DNA of 49,808 bases, taken from positions 1 to 49,808 of the forward strand of contig NZ_VFIO01000017.1 in NCBI RefSeq assembly GCF_007858365.1, in the 5' to 3' direction. Source of the DNA: Pseudomonas saxonica (GTDB taxonomy: Bacteria > Pseudomonadota > Gammaproteobacteria > Pseudomonadales > Pseudomonadaceae). Positions 22,642 through 33,112 of this stretch are shown here, in pieces. Both the position numbers and the translations under genes were made by a program. A model generated the notes under the pieces. The model had not been told where the DNA came from, made no database searches, and saw only the letters and a list, made by a program, of their open reading frames with translations. Each line of letters begins with the position of its first letter. The stretch's first letter is position 1.

Positions 22642-25600
22642 TCAATTGCCGAGGGCAGGCATCGAATGGACAGGGTGAAGTTGTTTTAGAGGAGAACTGG
22701 GATCAACTCGCATGAATACAAGAACTTCACCTTGCTTGACGTGCAACAATTGATCGAAGCTTGTGAGCGTGCGTACATTCGTGAACAAGTGGTCCACGCT
22801 TCCTGTGTTCCTCAGGTACTTATAGTTGGCTGCCATTTTCAAGCCGTTGGCAAACTCATCGGCGTGCACTTTAGTCAGAATATTGCCGTTTTGCAGAATA
22901 TCACTGACGTAGTCCGAATAGGCAGTATTGGGTGCTTTGGCAAGCATGTTAGCTCTGACAGCATCCCGTATGGCATTTTGCGGCCCTATTTTTTTGATAG
23001 GCATCGCTATGTTGGTGCTGGCTGTCTTTATCTGTTTCGGCCCCTTCAGTGCATTGAATGCAGAGATTGCGTTATTAGAAATTGACTTGGCTATCTGGTG
23101 GGCCGGTATTTTCGACAACAACTTCAACGTGTGGCCGGGCAGAATATCAAACGCTACGTTGAGAGCGGCGCTGTAGAACAGGTCATTGAACTCTTCCTCG
23201 GTGTCGGCTGCGGCCAGTTCAGCAAAAGGCAAAATGACAAGACCTGAAGCAATCAGGTAGGCCAGTGGGCCGCTGATGGGGATTGTCAAAGCGGCGAGAA
23301 AAGGCGCGATTATATTGTTAAAGAAGTGGAACAGGTTATGAACAAAGAGCTCGGCATTGGATTTCAAGTAAGCATCTGCATCTTTTTTCATGCCGTCCAG
23401 ATAGTCGTGCAAGATCGACGAGGCAATCATTGAGCTATTCTCACTGCTGGGGTATCTCGGTTCTTTCAAGGTAAGGGTGTTGCGGATGCTATTTCTCGTT
23501 CTTTCAGAATCCGGACGGTGCTCATTCAGCCAGTTGTAGAGTCTCTTGCCTTCGGGGCTTACATCTTCTGGAGAAAGATGCAAATGACCGCCGTGGAATT
23601 CCTCTACGGGGAGTAATATCGTATTGAAATGTTGCAGGTTTGGAGCTTTGAACTCTATTTTATTGAATACGGAGTGCAACTCGACACCCTGAGCGGTTGT
23701 CAGTATATAGACCCCAGGAATGGGGGTGCCATCCAGATTTAGGGTAGAGCCACCTTCGACACCGGCCTTTGTCATTTTTTCAGTAACAAGAGGCCTAAAC
23801 ACGTCTTTCCATCGGCGCATAAAGCGTATATCGGAATCCACATCTCGTATCTTTCGGTGTACCTCCTCTTGCCAGTCTAATGTTTCCAACTCTCTGAGCA
23901 CCTCAATAGGGAACCGGGAGGAGGCCGTAAAGGTATAACTCATGTAACCCGGTAACTGTTTGAGCTTCCTTTTATGTGCTTTAGCCATAATTTTTGCTAT
24001 CGAGAAATGTAGTACTTTTTCCTTCGGTCTCTGGCTCGCGTCGGGATTGTAAAATCCCTGAGGCACGGGCTGAAATTTGACCTCTAAGGTATCGTTGAGT
24101 CGCTGGCGTAAGTGCTTAGCCCCGGCTGGAGCCTTTTCACGGATAACGCGGTCTAGACCTTCCTGGAGATAGGCCATGGTACTGGGAATGATCAGTGATT
24201 CACGAGCATTTGCATCTCTCTGGAGGCTAGGTATCAGCGCTCTATAGACTGTGCATTTGTCGATTAAGGTGTGCAAAAGTGGATCATTTTGCGAGAGCCC
24301 GCTAGGCCAGATAACGGTGGCGGGTGGAGCCATATCTTCATTCTGTCGGCAGAGTAATTGCGCAAACGTCATCGTGAATCGGGTGTCAGGGTTCTTGTCT
24401 TTCAACTGCCTCACTATCAATGGTGATTGGGGCTTGAGATTCTTCAGTTGGGGGTGGTATTTGATCGGTAAGGCGAGCTCCGGATCTGTCCACAAAGTTT
24501 CAACGAAGGCCAGCATAATTAAATCTGTTGAAGTTTGAGATTTTTGCAGTCGTAAGTGTTCGCTCGGAAGTCGATAAAGAACTCTCAAGACGCTGTGCAA
24601 GTTAGCAAGGGAGTTGTTTGTTATATTGATCATGGTTTCAGAGGTTGCAGGCGTGTTGATGGTGTTGTTGTTTAAGTCTAATTGGTCTTTGGTGTAGCGT
24701 ATGGCATGAGCAAGCACTGACTCTTCCGTAAAGCCTATTGGCGTGCCACGGGTCGGTGATACCAAAGCCTTAAAACTGTTCTGAATGATCAGGTGGGTAT
24801 GAAAAAGAGCATCATCGATTGTGTAAGGAAGAATGGTGCGAATGTGTTGCTGCCGATCTTCACTCTGTGCAATGAGTGTGTCACCTGAAAAATAGGTCGT
24901 TAAAAAAGGCTCAGAGGTTAGCGTTTCTATCAGGGCGGCTGAATACTGTGGAAGCCACTGATACGTATAAGATGAGCTATAGGGCAGATGATAAACGTTG
25001 TCTCTTTTCTCGATCAAGTATTGGTCAAGGCTTTGAAGGGTAATAAATCTAAAGCGTCCTTGGCTATCCGTTAGTCCCACTCTCACGGCGTCAGTCATTT
25101 TCGGTATGACCTCTCTACCCCCTTGACTTGCCTCGATACCCGCTTTAATTAAAGCTCTTTCTTTGGTCCATTGACCCGGTATATAAAGGCTTATGCCCGT
25201 TTTAATCAGAGGGGTGACTTCTGAGTCATTGTAACGTTCATCGAGATTGAATGAGCCCGTAGCGCCGGCCTCCTTAATGTGCTCAGTCACGGCGCCAGAC
25301 ACTAAAGCGATCAAATGTGCTATACCAAAAGTACTTTCCTGGTGGAGTGTGTATTCATAGCTATATACAGTGTCGGGATCGAAGTTGTTCCATAGGCGCA
25401 ATTCATTTGAGTGTGCGTAGAAGGCTCGCATTTCATTCAGTAAAGAATAGGCTTTGATTTCTCTTGACAGAAAGTCCCGGCCGGGAATGTCCATGTTGAC
25501 TGTTGCAAGGTTTTGTCTAAGTGCCACCAGTTTAGATTTGATCTGGGCGAGCCGTCTTGTAAGTACCTTATGATTAATTTCGCTCTTGTTGTCTTGGCTA

Positions 25601-28600
25601 ATCACTAGCTCAATATTGAGACTTCTAACACCCCAGCGCATCAGAGTGAGTATTTCGTCTGAGCGTGACTGGAAGTCCTCCGTCTTGCTGGATACAGGTT
25701 TAGGCGTGACGCCGATTTTTAATCCATCAAAGACGCTTTGTAAATCTGAGACGGAAACTCTACGAATACTTCTGCGCACCCGCACCGATCCGGTTTCGTC
25801 CCCGCTCATTAAGCTATCTTCGAAAACCCCTTGCTCTTCAACATCATCGGTCAGGTTTACGGCAGACGCTTGCGTCTCGCCCTGATCCTCATAAATTTGC
25901 TGATCAAGCCAGCCCGAAAGTTCTTCGACGTAATGGTCAATATCGTCCATCAGTCTTTCCTGATGACCTGTTTCCAAATCGTCTTGGGTTTGTTCTTCGA
26001 GCGCCTGGAGTGTGGTAATCAGGGTGGTAATGTCTATCGCTGAGGGGGTCACGGCGTTGTACACGCCTTTAATAACTAGCCCCGACGACACAACAAATCC
26101 GAGCACTGAAAGTGCCAAGGCAGCTTTAGCCGGGTCATGTTTTGAAGGACGTTGAGCAGTCGTCCCTTTATAAACGGTGTTGAAGGGCTGTCCGTCCTCC
26201 TCTTCTGCATCTGAGTCCAGCAGACTTTGGCTTCGGTTCTGCATCGGTATGCTATTAGCCAGCGAGTAGGCTTGAGTATCTGATTTCCCCCAATGCTTCC
26301 AGGCCCAGGCCCCAGCTAGGACTGAGATCGCCAGACCCGCGGCCCCGCCGACCAATTCCATTTTTGTCTGTGTGCTCCACTCATCGATCTTCCCTCTGGG
26401 CACTCTTTTTATCGGGTGGTCGACGGGGGCCGCGCTGGCCGTCGGGAATTTTAAAGGGTCCTGCACACCTTCTGCGATCGTATGCAGCGCATGGCTAATG
26501 CCTCCTACTGCATAGGCCTCTATAGAGTCATATAGGCGTGCCAGTGCGGCGCTGTCGGTTTGCGACAGGTACGCTGCCATGTGCAGTGTTTGCTCTTCTA
26601 CAGGCATGCCGTCTGGCAAGGTTGTGTAGTGTTGATGCGCCCGTATCAGGGCTGGCAACGCGGGTAGCGTATTGAGCAACGGCTGCAGGTAGTGCGGCAG
26701 CGGCATGTCGCGATTGAGCATCTTGACCAATTCGTCGAGCTCAGCTTCCAGCTTTTCCGGTTGTGACCAGGTGCTGTAGATACGCTGCGCTTGCTGGGCA
26801 TGGCTCAACACAGTCGACGCCGTACTGTCGTGGGTGACCAGCCAGGCCAGCACTGTGCTGTATTCGTTTATGGCCTCATACGCGGAGTTTTTCAGAATCC
26901 ATATAAGCCGCTCTCTGGTGCTGAGTTGCGAAGGCATCGTCATGTAAAAACGCAATGTCGTCAGCGACAGGCCAATGGCCGTTTTGTTGCCACCTGACGC
27001 CCAGCTGGCCGCGTTGATCAGCAGTTCGGGATGGCTTTTCAGGGCCTCAATCAGCGGCGGACTGAGCACGGCATATAACTGCTGGGCTTTGCTTTGCCAG
27101 GGAGCGTTGTCCATCAGTATTGCGCGCAATTCATCGGTGTTGCGCATCATCGTGTTCACGCTGTGTAGATGCGTGAAGACGTAGTCATACCCCTCGGGGG
27201 CAAACTGCTGCAGCGTGGCTTGGCCTGCGGGGCTGGCCAGAAGGTTTATGGACCATTGCAGTTGTGCGGTATAGGAGTCATCACTGGGAAACGTTGTGGT
27301 CTGACGAATGAAGTCAAACGGTTTGACCAACTGTTGGGCCAGTGATTGGGGTAAAAAACTGTTTAGAAACGGTGTCGCCTGCTCCGAGACCACTAAGTGT
27401 GCGCCCCAGATCAGTTGCGCCATTTGCGATTCATTGTGCGGGTATTGCTCCAACAGCGGCGCCAATTTCAACCCATGCAGCAGGGGCATTAGCCAGTTTG
27501 CCAAGCGTTCATGCAGCACAGCGGGCAGCATGTGTTCGAGCAGGCTCAGATCCACACGTTCAAGCAGCGTTAGCGACCACTTGAGTGCAGCAGGCCCCCC
27601 TTCAACACCTGAAAACGCGGCGCACTGCTGGTGCAAGAGCACGGCTTCATTGCTCCAGCGGCTGAGCGTGTCAAACAACTCAACGTCCATTACCGCCTTG
27701 GCGATTAACTCGAATTTGGGCTGCTCCAATGCGCGTGCCAACCAGCGGCACAGATCGGATATTTTTCCGTTTGCGGGTACATCCCCCACCGCGGTGCGCA
27801 AGCTGTCGGTGTTGCCCAAAGCTTCTATAAACCGGTACACCAGGGCTTTGAGCGGGGCAGGCAACACTTCAAGAACATTTGAATCGCTCAGCCATTTGAA
27901 GGGGGCAAGGCCTGACGTGTCTGCGGGGAAACGGCTGGGGCTTGCGAACGCTTTTGCCATGTTGTGCAGCGAAGTAAAGAAAGGGGCCAGGTAACTGCTT
28001 AAATGCTCGGTAATCAGCGGGCCTAACTGGTTACTGTCGAGTGTTTCGAGTAGCCATGCGCCATGGCTTAGCGTCGAGGCTTCGGGCTGCGCGGCCTGAC
28101 GCAAACGCAGCAGATTGGCCAGAATCCCCAGCTCATAAAAAATCCCGGCAATGCCTTGGTAATGCTCGGTAAGCAAATGTTTGAGCAATGGGCTTTGGCT
28201 TGCCCAGTTCATGACCTGTTCAAACGATATATCCGGGGTCATGAGTGGCGCTGTTTCAGTGAGCAACTGGAGCGATTTTTCAATAATGTCGCGCCCTCCG
28301 CTAAGGGTGCTCCAGGTCTTGAGCAGCGAATTATCGAGCAGGGTTTCCAGCAGATTCCTGAGATGCCGATGCCCTGAAACGGCTTTTTCCAGTACAGAAT
28401 CGCTGCTGGCAAGGGCCCCCAGCGATTGGGTTATTGCCACGCACAGTTGCAGAGCATCTTTTAAATGGTGGCCAGCTTCAAAGAAGGACTCATCTGGCAG
28501 CTCACTTACTGCGTTAAGTAATCGTGCCAGACGCAGGGGTAAATCTGCCTCGGACTCATAAAAGTCCTTACTGGCCTGTAGCAGGGTCGGCAGATGCTCC

Positions 28601-29001
28601 GGCGTGAACCCTTCGTAGACGGTGCCACGCAGCATTTTGCCTACCGCCTGAGCAAGGAAGCGTTGATACACCTGGGTGCTGATGCGTTGAACGGTTGTGA
28701 GCAGTACCTTTTTGCCGATCAGATTCTGATTTGCTGAATCGACGGCGTTTGCAACAGTCGGTAGGTCGCTGGCTGGCACAACGTTTTGCGGCATGGGGCT
28801 AACGAGCAAAGCTTCGCTATCGTGTTGCTGTGAGGGCAGGTGGGGGCTAGTCAGATTGAACAGATGATAGAGGGGAATCGCCCCTGCTGAGGGGCCGTTA
28901 TCGGTTTCAGGGCGGCAGGGTTCGATGAGCAATGGCGGGCTGGTAACTGGCCTGTCAGATGATTCAGTCGAGTCACGGGTGTGTTCGGAACATTTGGTCA
29001 T
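22642..29001 (-). pseudogene. very large predicted toxin gene (2,119 codons), 3' end cut by IS
   Basis: An open frame from the ATG at 29001 ends ...HSMPALGN-stop, the TGA being the first bases of the IS repeat, so the native C-terminus is missing. Residues 1-880 are helical and Leu-rich. Two membrane-type segments follow (~884-905 GLAISVLAGAWAWKHWG; ~958-983 ALALSVLGFVVSSGLVIKG). Then comes a linker with RVRRSIRR, a long mixed domain, and a late hydrophobic hairpin (~1897-1935). The layout resembles the large Pseudomonas dermonecrotic-toxin-like proteins (DUF6543 type), from memory. Codons beyond ~residue 1050 look more A/T-rich than before. Target unknown; no secretion or immunity gene is adjacent. 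Confidence 0.6.
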
Positions 29002-29174
29002 GACTACATCCGATAACCTGCGACATGTCGTAGAGTTAATATCGAGTGTAGGACTTTTTACCGGCCTGACCGTCGTCAGTTAAACAAAGTTGAACGATTG
29101 TGATCAATGGTCGGGTGCAAGGTGATGAACCAGGTGCAGAGCCAGAAAATGCGAAGGGGGCGTAGCGTGGAGAA

Positions 29175-29214
29175 TAAAAAAAGCCATTACCTTCATGGGG
29201 ATCCGGTAATGGCT
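29175..29214 (-). terminator. intrinsic terminator upstream of the toxin gene
   Basis: On the minus strand AGCCATTACC and GGTAATGGCT (10-bp perfect arms, 13-nt loop) are followed by a run of seven T's. It lies 174 bp before the toxin start, on the same strand, so it ends either a small RNA or a leader transcript of the toxin gene. On the plus strand no T-run follows. Confidence 0.8.
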
Positions 29215-29300
29215 AAAAATCTCAACCAAAGAGAGCGTCAGGCATCAACCTGACGGGCAACAATGTATCAACCTTTAACTTAGCTAGCTACCTAAGCAGA
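29175..29300 (-). ncRNA. candidate small RNA or 5' leader between lysR and the toxin gene
   Basis: The terminator at 29175-29214 is preceded on the minus strand by a second hairpin with CGTCAGG/CCTGACG arms (29236-29255), in a stretch with no gene. A ~120-nt structured transcript starting near 29300 would fit a small RNA or an attenuating leader. No promoter could be assigned with confidence and no known RNA family was recognised. Confidence 0.35.
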
Positions 29301-29384
29301 AGCGATACAGTTTTACATGATGCGCAATAATGGTGCATGCCGGGCGTCTGGCCTCTTATCGCGTTAAACGCTACCCTTCGGGCC

Positions 29385-30314
29385 ATGCAAATACCTGACT
29401 TGAACCTACTGGTTGCCTTGAATGTCCTGCTGGAAGAGGGGTCAGTGGTGGGCGCTGCCCGACGCATGAACCTCAGTGCACCGGCCATGAGCCGCACGTT
29501 GACGCGCATTCGTGAGGCCTTGAATGATCCCATTCTGGTGCGTTCCGGGCGTGGCCTGGTGCCTACACCGCGTGCACTGGAGTTGCGCGAGCAAGTGCGC
29601 GGCGTGGTCGAACTGGCTCACGGCGTGTTCACCCAAAGTCAGCACAGTGATCTTGGCCAGCTGGAGCGTACGTTCAGTATTCGCGCCAATGACGTGTTTT
29701 TTGGGGTGTACGGCAGCGCATTGCGCTCTCAGATAGCGCGGGAAATGCCTAAAGCCACCTTGCGCGTGGTGCCTGAAGGCTTTACCGATGACGAAGCCTT
29801 GAGCGAGGGGCGAATCGATCTGGCGATCAGTGCCAACAACACCTTCAGTTCGGACATCAAGGTCCAGCGGTTGTTTACCTGTCCCTTTGTGGGGCTGGCC
29901 CGTGAAGGCCACCCGATTTTCGATCAATCGATAACGGTGCAACGCTTTATCGATTATGACCACATCAGCGTGTCACGCCGGGGCCATGCCCGTGGGCCGA
30001 TTGATGCGAAGCTGGCTGAGTTGGGGCTTGAGCGTCGGGTGTCATTCACCACCCCGACGTTTTACTCAGCGATTTTTGCCTTGGCCGATGCCGATCTGAT
30101 TCTGCCGTTGATGCCTCAATTGCTGCTCAAAACCCTGGAGCCTATGGGCCTGAGGCTGCGCGCGTTTGAGTTGCCGATAGCGTTGCAGGCGGTGGACATT
30201 ATTCAAGCCTGGCATCCGCGACTGGATAACGACCCTGCCCATCGCTGGTTGCGCCGTACCCTCAAAACGTTCTGCGATACCGCCGCTCTGAAACCCTGCG
30301 GCATCTCTTCGTAG
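29385..30314 (+). CDS. LysR-family transcriptional regulator
   Basis: Read from ATG 29385 (MQIPDLNLLVALN), 309 residues. The winged HTH is near the N-terminus (GSVVGAARRMNLSAPAMSRT, LTRIREALNDPILVRSG). The effector-binding domain covers the rest (FSIRANDVFFGVYGSAL, and RIDLAISANN). The frame opens 16 codons earlier, but MQIPDLN is the normal LysR start. An efflux operon follows on the same strand after a repeat-bounded gap, and a toxin gene lies divergently. Control of the efflux operon is the likelier role, inferred from position. Confidence 0.9.
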   Translation: MQIPDLNLLVALNVLLEEGSVVGAARRMNLSAPAMSRTLTRIREALNDPILVRSGRGLVPTPRALELREQVRGVVELAHGVFTQSQHSDLGQLERTFSIRANDVFFGVYGSALRSQIAREMPKATLRVVPEGFTDDEALSEGRIDLAISANNTFSSDIKVQRLFTCPFVGLAREGHPIFDQSITVQRFIDYDHISVSRRGHARGPIDAKLAELGLERRVSFTTPTFYSAIFALADADLILPLMPQLLLKTLEPMGLRLRAFELPIALQAVDIIQAWHPRLDNDPAHRWLRRTLKTFCDTAALKPCGISS

Positions 30315-30405
30315 CCGCTGCCGAAGGCTGCGATAAGGGGCGCATGACCTTCGCTTTTTAAATGGGGCAGCTGCGCAGCCCATCGCAGCCTGCGGCAGCG
30401 GCTAC
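30311..30405. repeat. REP-type long inverted repeat after the LysR gene
   Basis: Two 24-bp arms (30311-30334 and 30382-30405) are complementary with one mismatch. The left begins GTAGCCGCTGCC and includes the lysR stop codon. A smaller hairpin (GGGGCAGCTGCGCAGCCC region) lies between. It is related to the units in 801-1491 and at 34557-34587. It probably acts as a 3' end structure for lysR. Confidence 0.8.
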
Positions 30406-30512
30406 AAAAGCGGATTGCGTTTAGCGCAATCCACAGTTAGCTATTTATCAATTTTTATAACAATGCCGTGTGATTACACTTTCTGTCATCAAGAGTGAAG
30501 ACGGAGTTGGCC

Positions 30513-32051
30513 ATGTATTGGCTGTTTAAGGGGGCGGGGGGTTCTGTGCCTGTGCCGCCCATCAGTACGGCCTTTGGCCTGCGTATTTTTACCGGGCTGG
30601 TGGGGGTGCTGCTGGCCGTTCTGGTCTCGGGGTTCAACGAGAACGTGACCAAAGTGGCAATGCCCGATATTCGAGGGGCAATGGGCCTCAGTGTGGATCA
30701 GGGTACCTGGCTGCTGGCGGTCTATTCCGCTACGTCGATCAGCGCAATGGCCTTTTCACCCTGGTTCGCAGCGACGTTCTCAATTCGGCGTTTCACTTTA
30801 TGCGCCATCGCAGCCTTTCTGTTGCTGGGGATCCTTTGTCCCTTGGCCCCGAACGTCAACGTGCTGATGCTGCTGCGCACCCTTCAAGGCTTTGCAGCCG
30901 GTGCGTTACCGCCCATGTTGATGTCGGTGGCGTTACGTTTTCTGCCGCCCGGCATTCGTTTGTACGGGTTGGGCAGTTACGCGCTAACCGCGACCTTTGG
31001 CCCCAGTTTCGGCACGCCCCTGGCGGCCTGGTGGGTGGACTACGCCGGTTGGCAGTGGGCGTTCTGGCAGATTATCCCGTTTAGTCTTTTAGCCATTGCC
31101 TGCGTGGCGTGGGGGTTGCCGCAAGACCCGCTGCGCTTGGAACGTTTCAAACAATTCGACTGGCGCGGGTTGCTGTTGGGTTTGCCCGGTTTGATCCTGC
31201 TGGTGCTGGGGCTGGAACTCGGTCAATGGCAGAACTGGTTTGCGTCGCCGATGATTCGCGTTTTTATCGTCGGCGGGCTGGGGTTACTGGTGCTGTTTTT
31301 CATCAATGAGTGGTCGCACCCGCTGCCGTTTTTCAAACTCCAGTTGTTGAAAATCCGCAACCTGACGCACGCCTTGCTGACCTTGGGCGGCGTGTTGTTT
31401 GTGCTGATGGCGGTGATCAAGATTCCGTCCGCCTATCTGGCTCAGATTCAGGGCTATCGCCCGCAGGAAACCGCGCCGCTGATGCTGTTGGTGGCATTGC
31501 CGCAGTTGCTCGCGCTGCCGCTGGTGGTTGCACTGTGCAACCTGCGTTGGGTCGATTGTCGTTGGGTGCTGGCCATCGGCCTGGGCTTGCTGGCGCTGGC
31601 GTGCGGTATCGGTTCGCAGGTGACTTCGGTGTGGAGTCGGGAGAATTTCTACGGCTTGCAAGCCATTCAGATCATCGCCCAGCCGATGGCGGTGATTCCT
31701 CTGTTGATGCTCGCCACTGGCAGCTTGAACCCTGCGGACGGGCCATTTGCCTCGGCCTGGTTCAATACGGTCAAAGGTTTTTCGTCGGTTGCCGCTGGCA
31801 GTGTTTTGCAGGTGCTGACGCTCAATCGCGAGCACTTTCACTCAATGATGCTGGTGGATCGTGTGGGTAACACGCCGTGGATGGCCACAGCGCCTGACCT
31901 GGCGCAGCGCATCCACGAGCAGGCGATGGTGTTGGCGTCTTCTGACCTCTATCTGTACATGGCCGGCCTGGCGCTTTTTTTGGTGGTGTTAATTCCTTTT
32001 GGCCCGACGCGGATATACCCGCCGGGCTCCGTGGTTGGAGCAGTGAAATGA
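30513..32051 (+). CDS. DHA2-type MFS efflux permease (EmrB-like)
   Basis: 512 residues from ATG 30513, chosen because GGAG lies 7 nt upstream; a GTG at 30495 is less supported. It has about 14 hydrophobic segments typical of the DHA2 family. Landmarks are FNENVTKVAMPDIRGAMGLS (motif D-like), QGTWLLAVYSATSISAM and LMLLRTLQGFAAGALPPMLM. The last segment ends VVLIPFGPTRIYPPG. It is an inner-membrane drug/H+ antiporter that would act with the coupled membrane-fusion and outer-membrane proteins. Its stop overlaps the next start (ATGA, 32048-32051). Confidence 0.9.
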   Translation: MYWLFKGAGGSVPVPPISTAFGLRIFTGLVGVLLAVLVSGFNENVTKVAMPDIRGAMGLSVDQGTWLLAVYSATSISAMAFSPWFAATFSIRRFTLCAIAAFLLLGILCPLAPNVNVLMLLRTLQGFAAGALPPMLMSVALRFLPPGIRLYGLGSYALTATFGPSFGTPLAAWWVDYAGWQWAFWQIIPFSLLAIACVAWGLPQDPLRLERFKQFDWRGLLLGLPGLILLVLGLELGQWQNWFASPMIRVFIVGGLGLLVLFFINEWSHPLPFFKLQLLKIRNLTHALLTLGGVLFVLMAVIKIPSAYLAQIQGYRPQETAPLMLLVALPQLLALPLVVALCNLRWVDCRWVLAIGLGLLALACGIGSQVTSVWSRENFYGLQAIQIIAQPMAVIPLLMLATGSLNPADGPFASAWFNTVKGFSSVAAGSVLQVLTLNREHFHSMMLVDRVGNTPWMATAPDLAQRIHEQAMVLASSDLYLYMAGLALFLVVLIPFGPTRIYPPGSVVGAVK

Positions 32052-33112
32052 GTACGACAAGCGGGCGTAAGCCCTTGATTAAACTGGGTGCGGGTGTGCT
32101 GGCGGTGGTTGTGGTCTACGCCCTGTGGCGACTGGTGTTCGCCACCAGTGCGGTACAAAGCACCAATGACGCCTTTGTCAGCGCCGATTTCACCTTGATT
32201 GCGCCAAAGGTGGCGGGTTTTATTGATGAGGTGCTGGTGCAAGACAACCAGCCGGTCAAGGCCGGGCAAGTCGTGGCGCGCATCGATCCGCAGGACTTTA
32301 AAACCAATGTGCAGGCGGCCGAGGCCAGCGTGGCCACAGCGCAGGCGCAGTTGGCCAATGCTCAGGCGATGCTGGAGCGACAGCGTTCGGTGATCGCTCA
32401 GGCCCAGGCCACGGTGGATGCCGACTTGGCGCAGGTCGAGTTCGCCGAGCACGAGTTGACCCGTTATCAACATTTGGCCGGGCAGGGTGCTGGTACCTTG
32501 CAGAACTCCCAGCAGGCGAAAAACCGTTCGCAGATTGCCCGCGCCGAGCTGGTTCAGCACAAGGCCGCGCTTGAGGCCGCGCGTCAGCAAACAAGGGTGC
32601 TGGCGGCCCAGACCAACGCGGCTCAAGCGTCAGTGCAGCACGCTCAGGCGTTGCAGGCGCGTGCAGAACTGGACTTGTCGTACACGCAACTGGTCGCACC
32701 TTTTGACGGCGTGGTGGGGCGGCGCAGTGTGCGTCAGGGTGCTTATGTCAAACCGGGTGATCCGGTGCTGGCGGTGGTGCCGCTGGCCAAGGCTTTTGTT
32801 GTGGCCAACTTTCTGGAACATCAATTGACCCATATGCGTGCCGGGCAACGGGTTTCGATCAAGGTTGACACCTTTCCCGGCGAGACCTTGCAAGGCACGG
32901 TCGACAGCATTGCACCTGCCACCGGCGTGACGTTTGCGTCGATTGCGCCGGATAATGCGACGGGTAACTTCACCAAAGTCGTGCAGCGTATTCCGGTCAA
33001 AATCACTCTGGATCAGGGCCAGCCTTTGGCCCGTCAATTGCGCTTGGGCATGTCGGTGGATGCCTCCATCGATACCGAATCGGCGAATGGCGAGCAGGTC
33101 AGCACACGATGA
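32048..33112 (+). CDS. HlyD/EmrA-family membrane fusion protein
   Basis: 354 residues with an N-terminal membrane anchor (GAGVLAVVVVYALWRLVFA) and then STNDAFVSADFTLIAPKVAG, the start of the biotinyl-lipoyl-like domain. A long alpha-hairpin coiled coil rich in Ala and Gln (about residues 95-215) follows, then DLSYTQLVAPFDGVVGRRSV and the beta-barrel. It is the periplasmic adaptor linking the upstream permease to the downstream outer membrane factor. Overlaps of 4 nt at both ends (32048-32051, 33109-33112) mark a tightly coupled operon. Confidence 0.93.
   Translation: MSTTSGRKPLIKLGAGVLAVVVVYALWRLVFATSAVQSTNDAFVSADFTLIAPKVAGFIDEVLVQDNQPVKAGQVVARIDPQDFKTNVQAAEASVATAQAQLANAQAMLERQRSVIAQAQATVDADLAQVEFAEHELTRYQHLAGQGAGTLQNSQQAKNRSQIARAELVQHKAALEAARQQTRVLAAQTNAAQASVQHAQALQARAELDLSYTQLVAPFDGVVGRRSVRQGAYVKPGDPVLAVVPLAKAFVVANFLEHQLTHMRAGQRVSIKVDTFPGETLQGTVDSIAPATGVTFASIAPDNATGNFTKVVQRIPVKITLDQGQPLARQLRLGMSVDASIDTESANGEQVSTR

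Larger units (their letters stand above)
21399..22644 (-). mobile_element. IS3-family insertion sequence, copy 2 (identical to copy 1)
   Basis: Same 1,246-bp element as 11513-12758, same orientation, with the same translated ORFs. The left flank ends CGGAT and the right flank begins ATTGCC, so no clear target duplication is seen. Pairing the outer flanks of the two copies (ACCT and ATTG), or the inner flanks (GGAT and AAGC), gives no duplication either. The right end supplies the TGA stop of the truncated toxin gene. Confidence 0.92.

Noticed and set aside
11513..22644. Classical composite transposon bounded by the two IS copies
   Set aside because: The outer flanks show no target duplication and belong to two different broken genes, and the inside carries a replicon; plasmid integration or rearrangement fits better.
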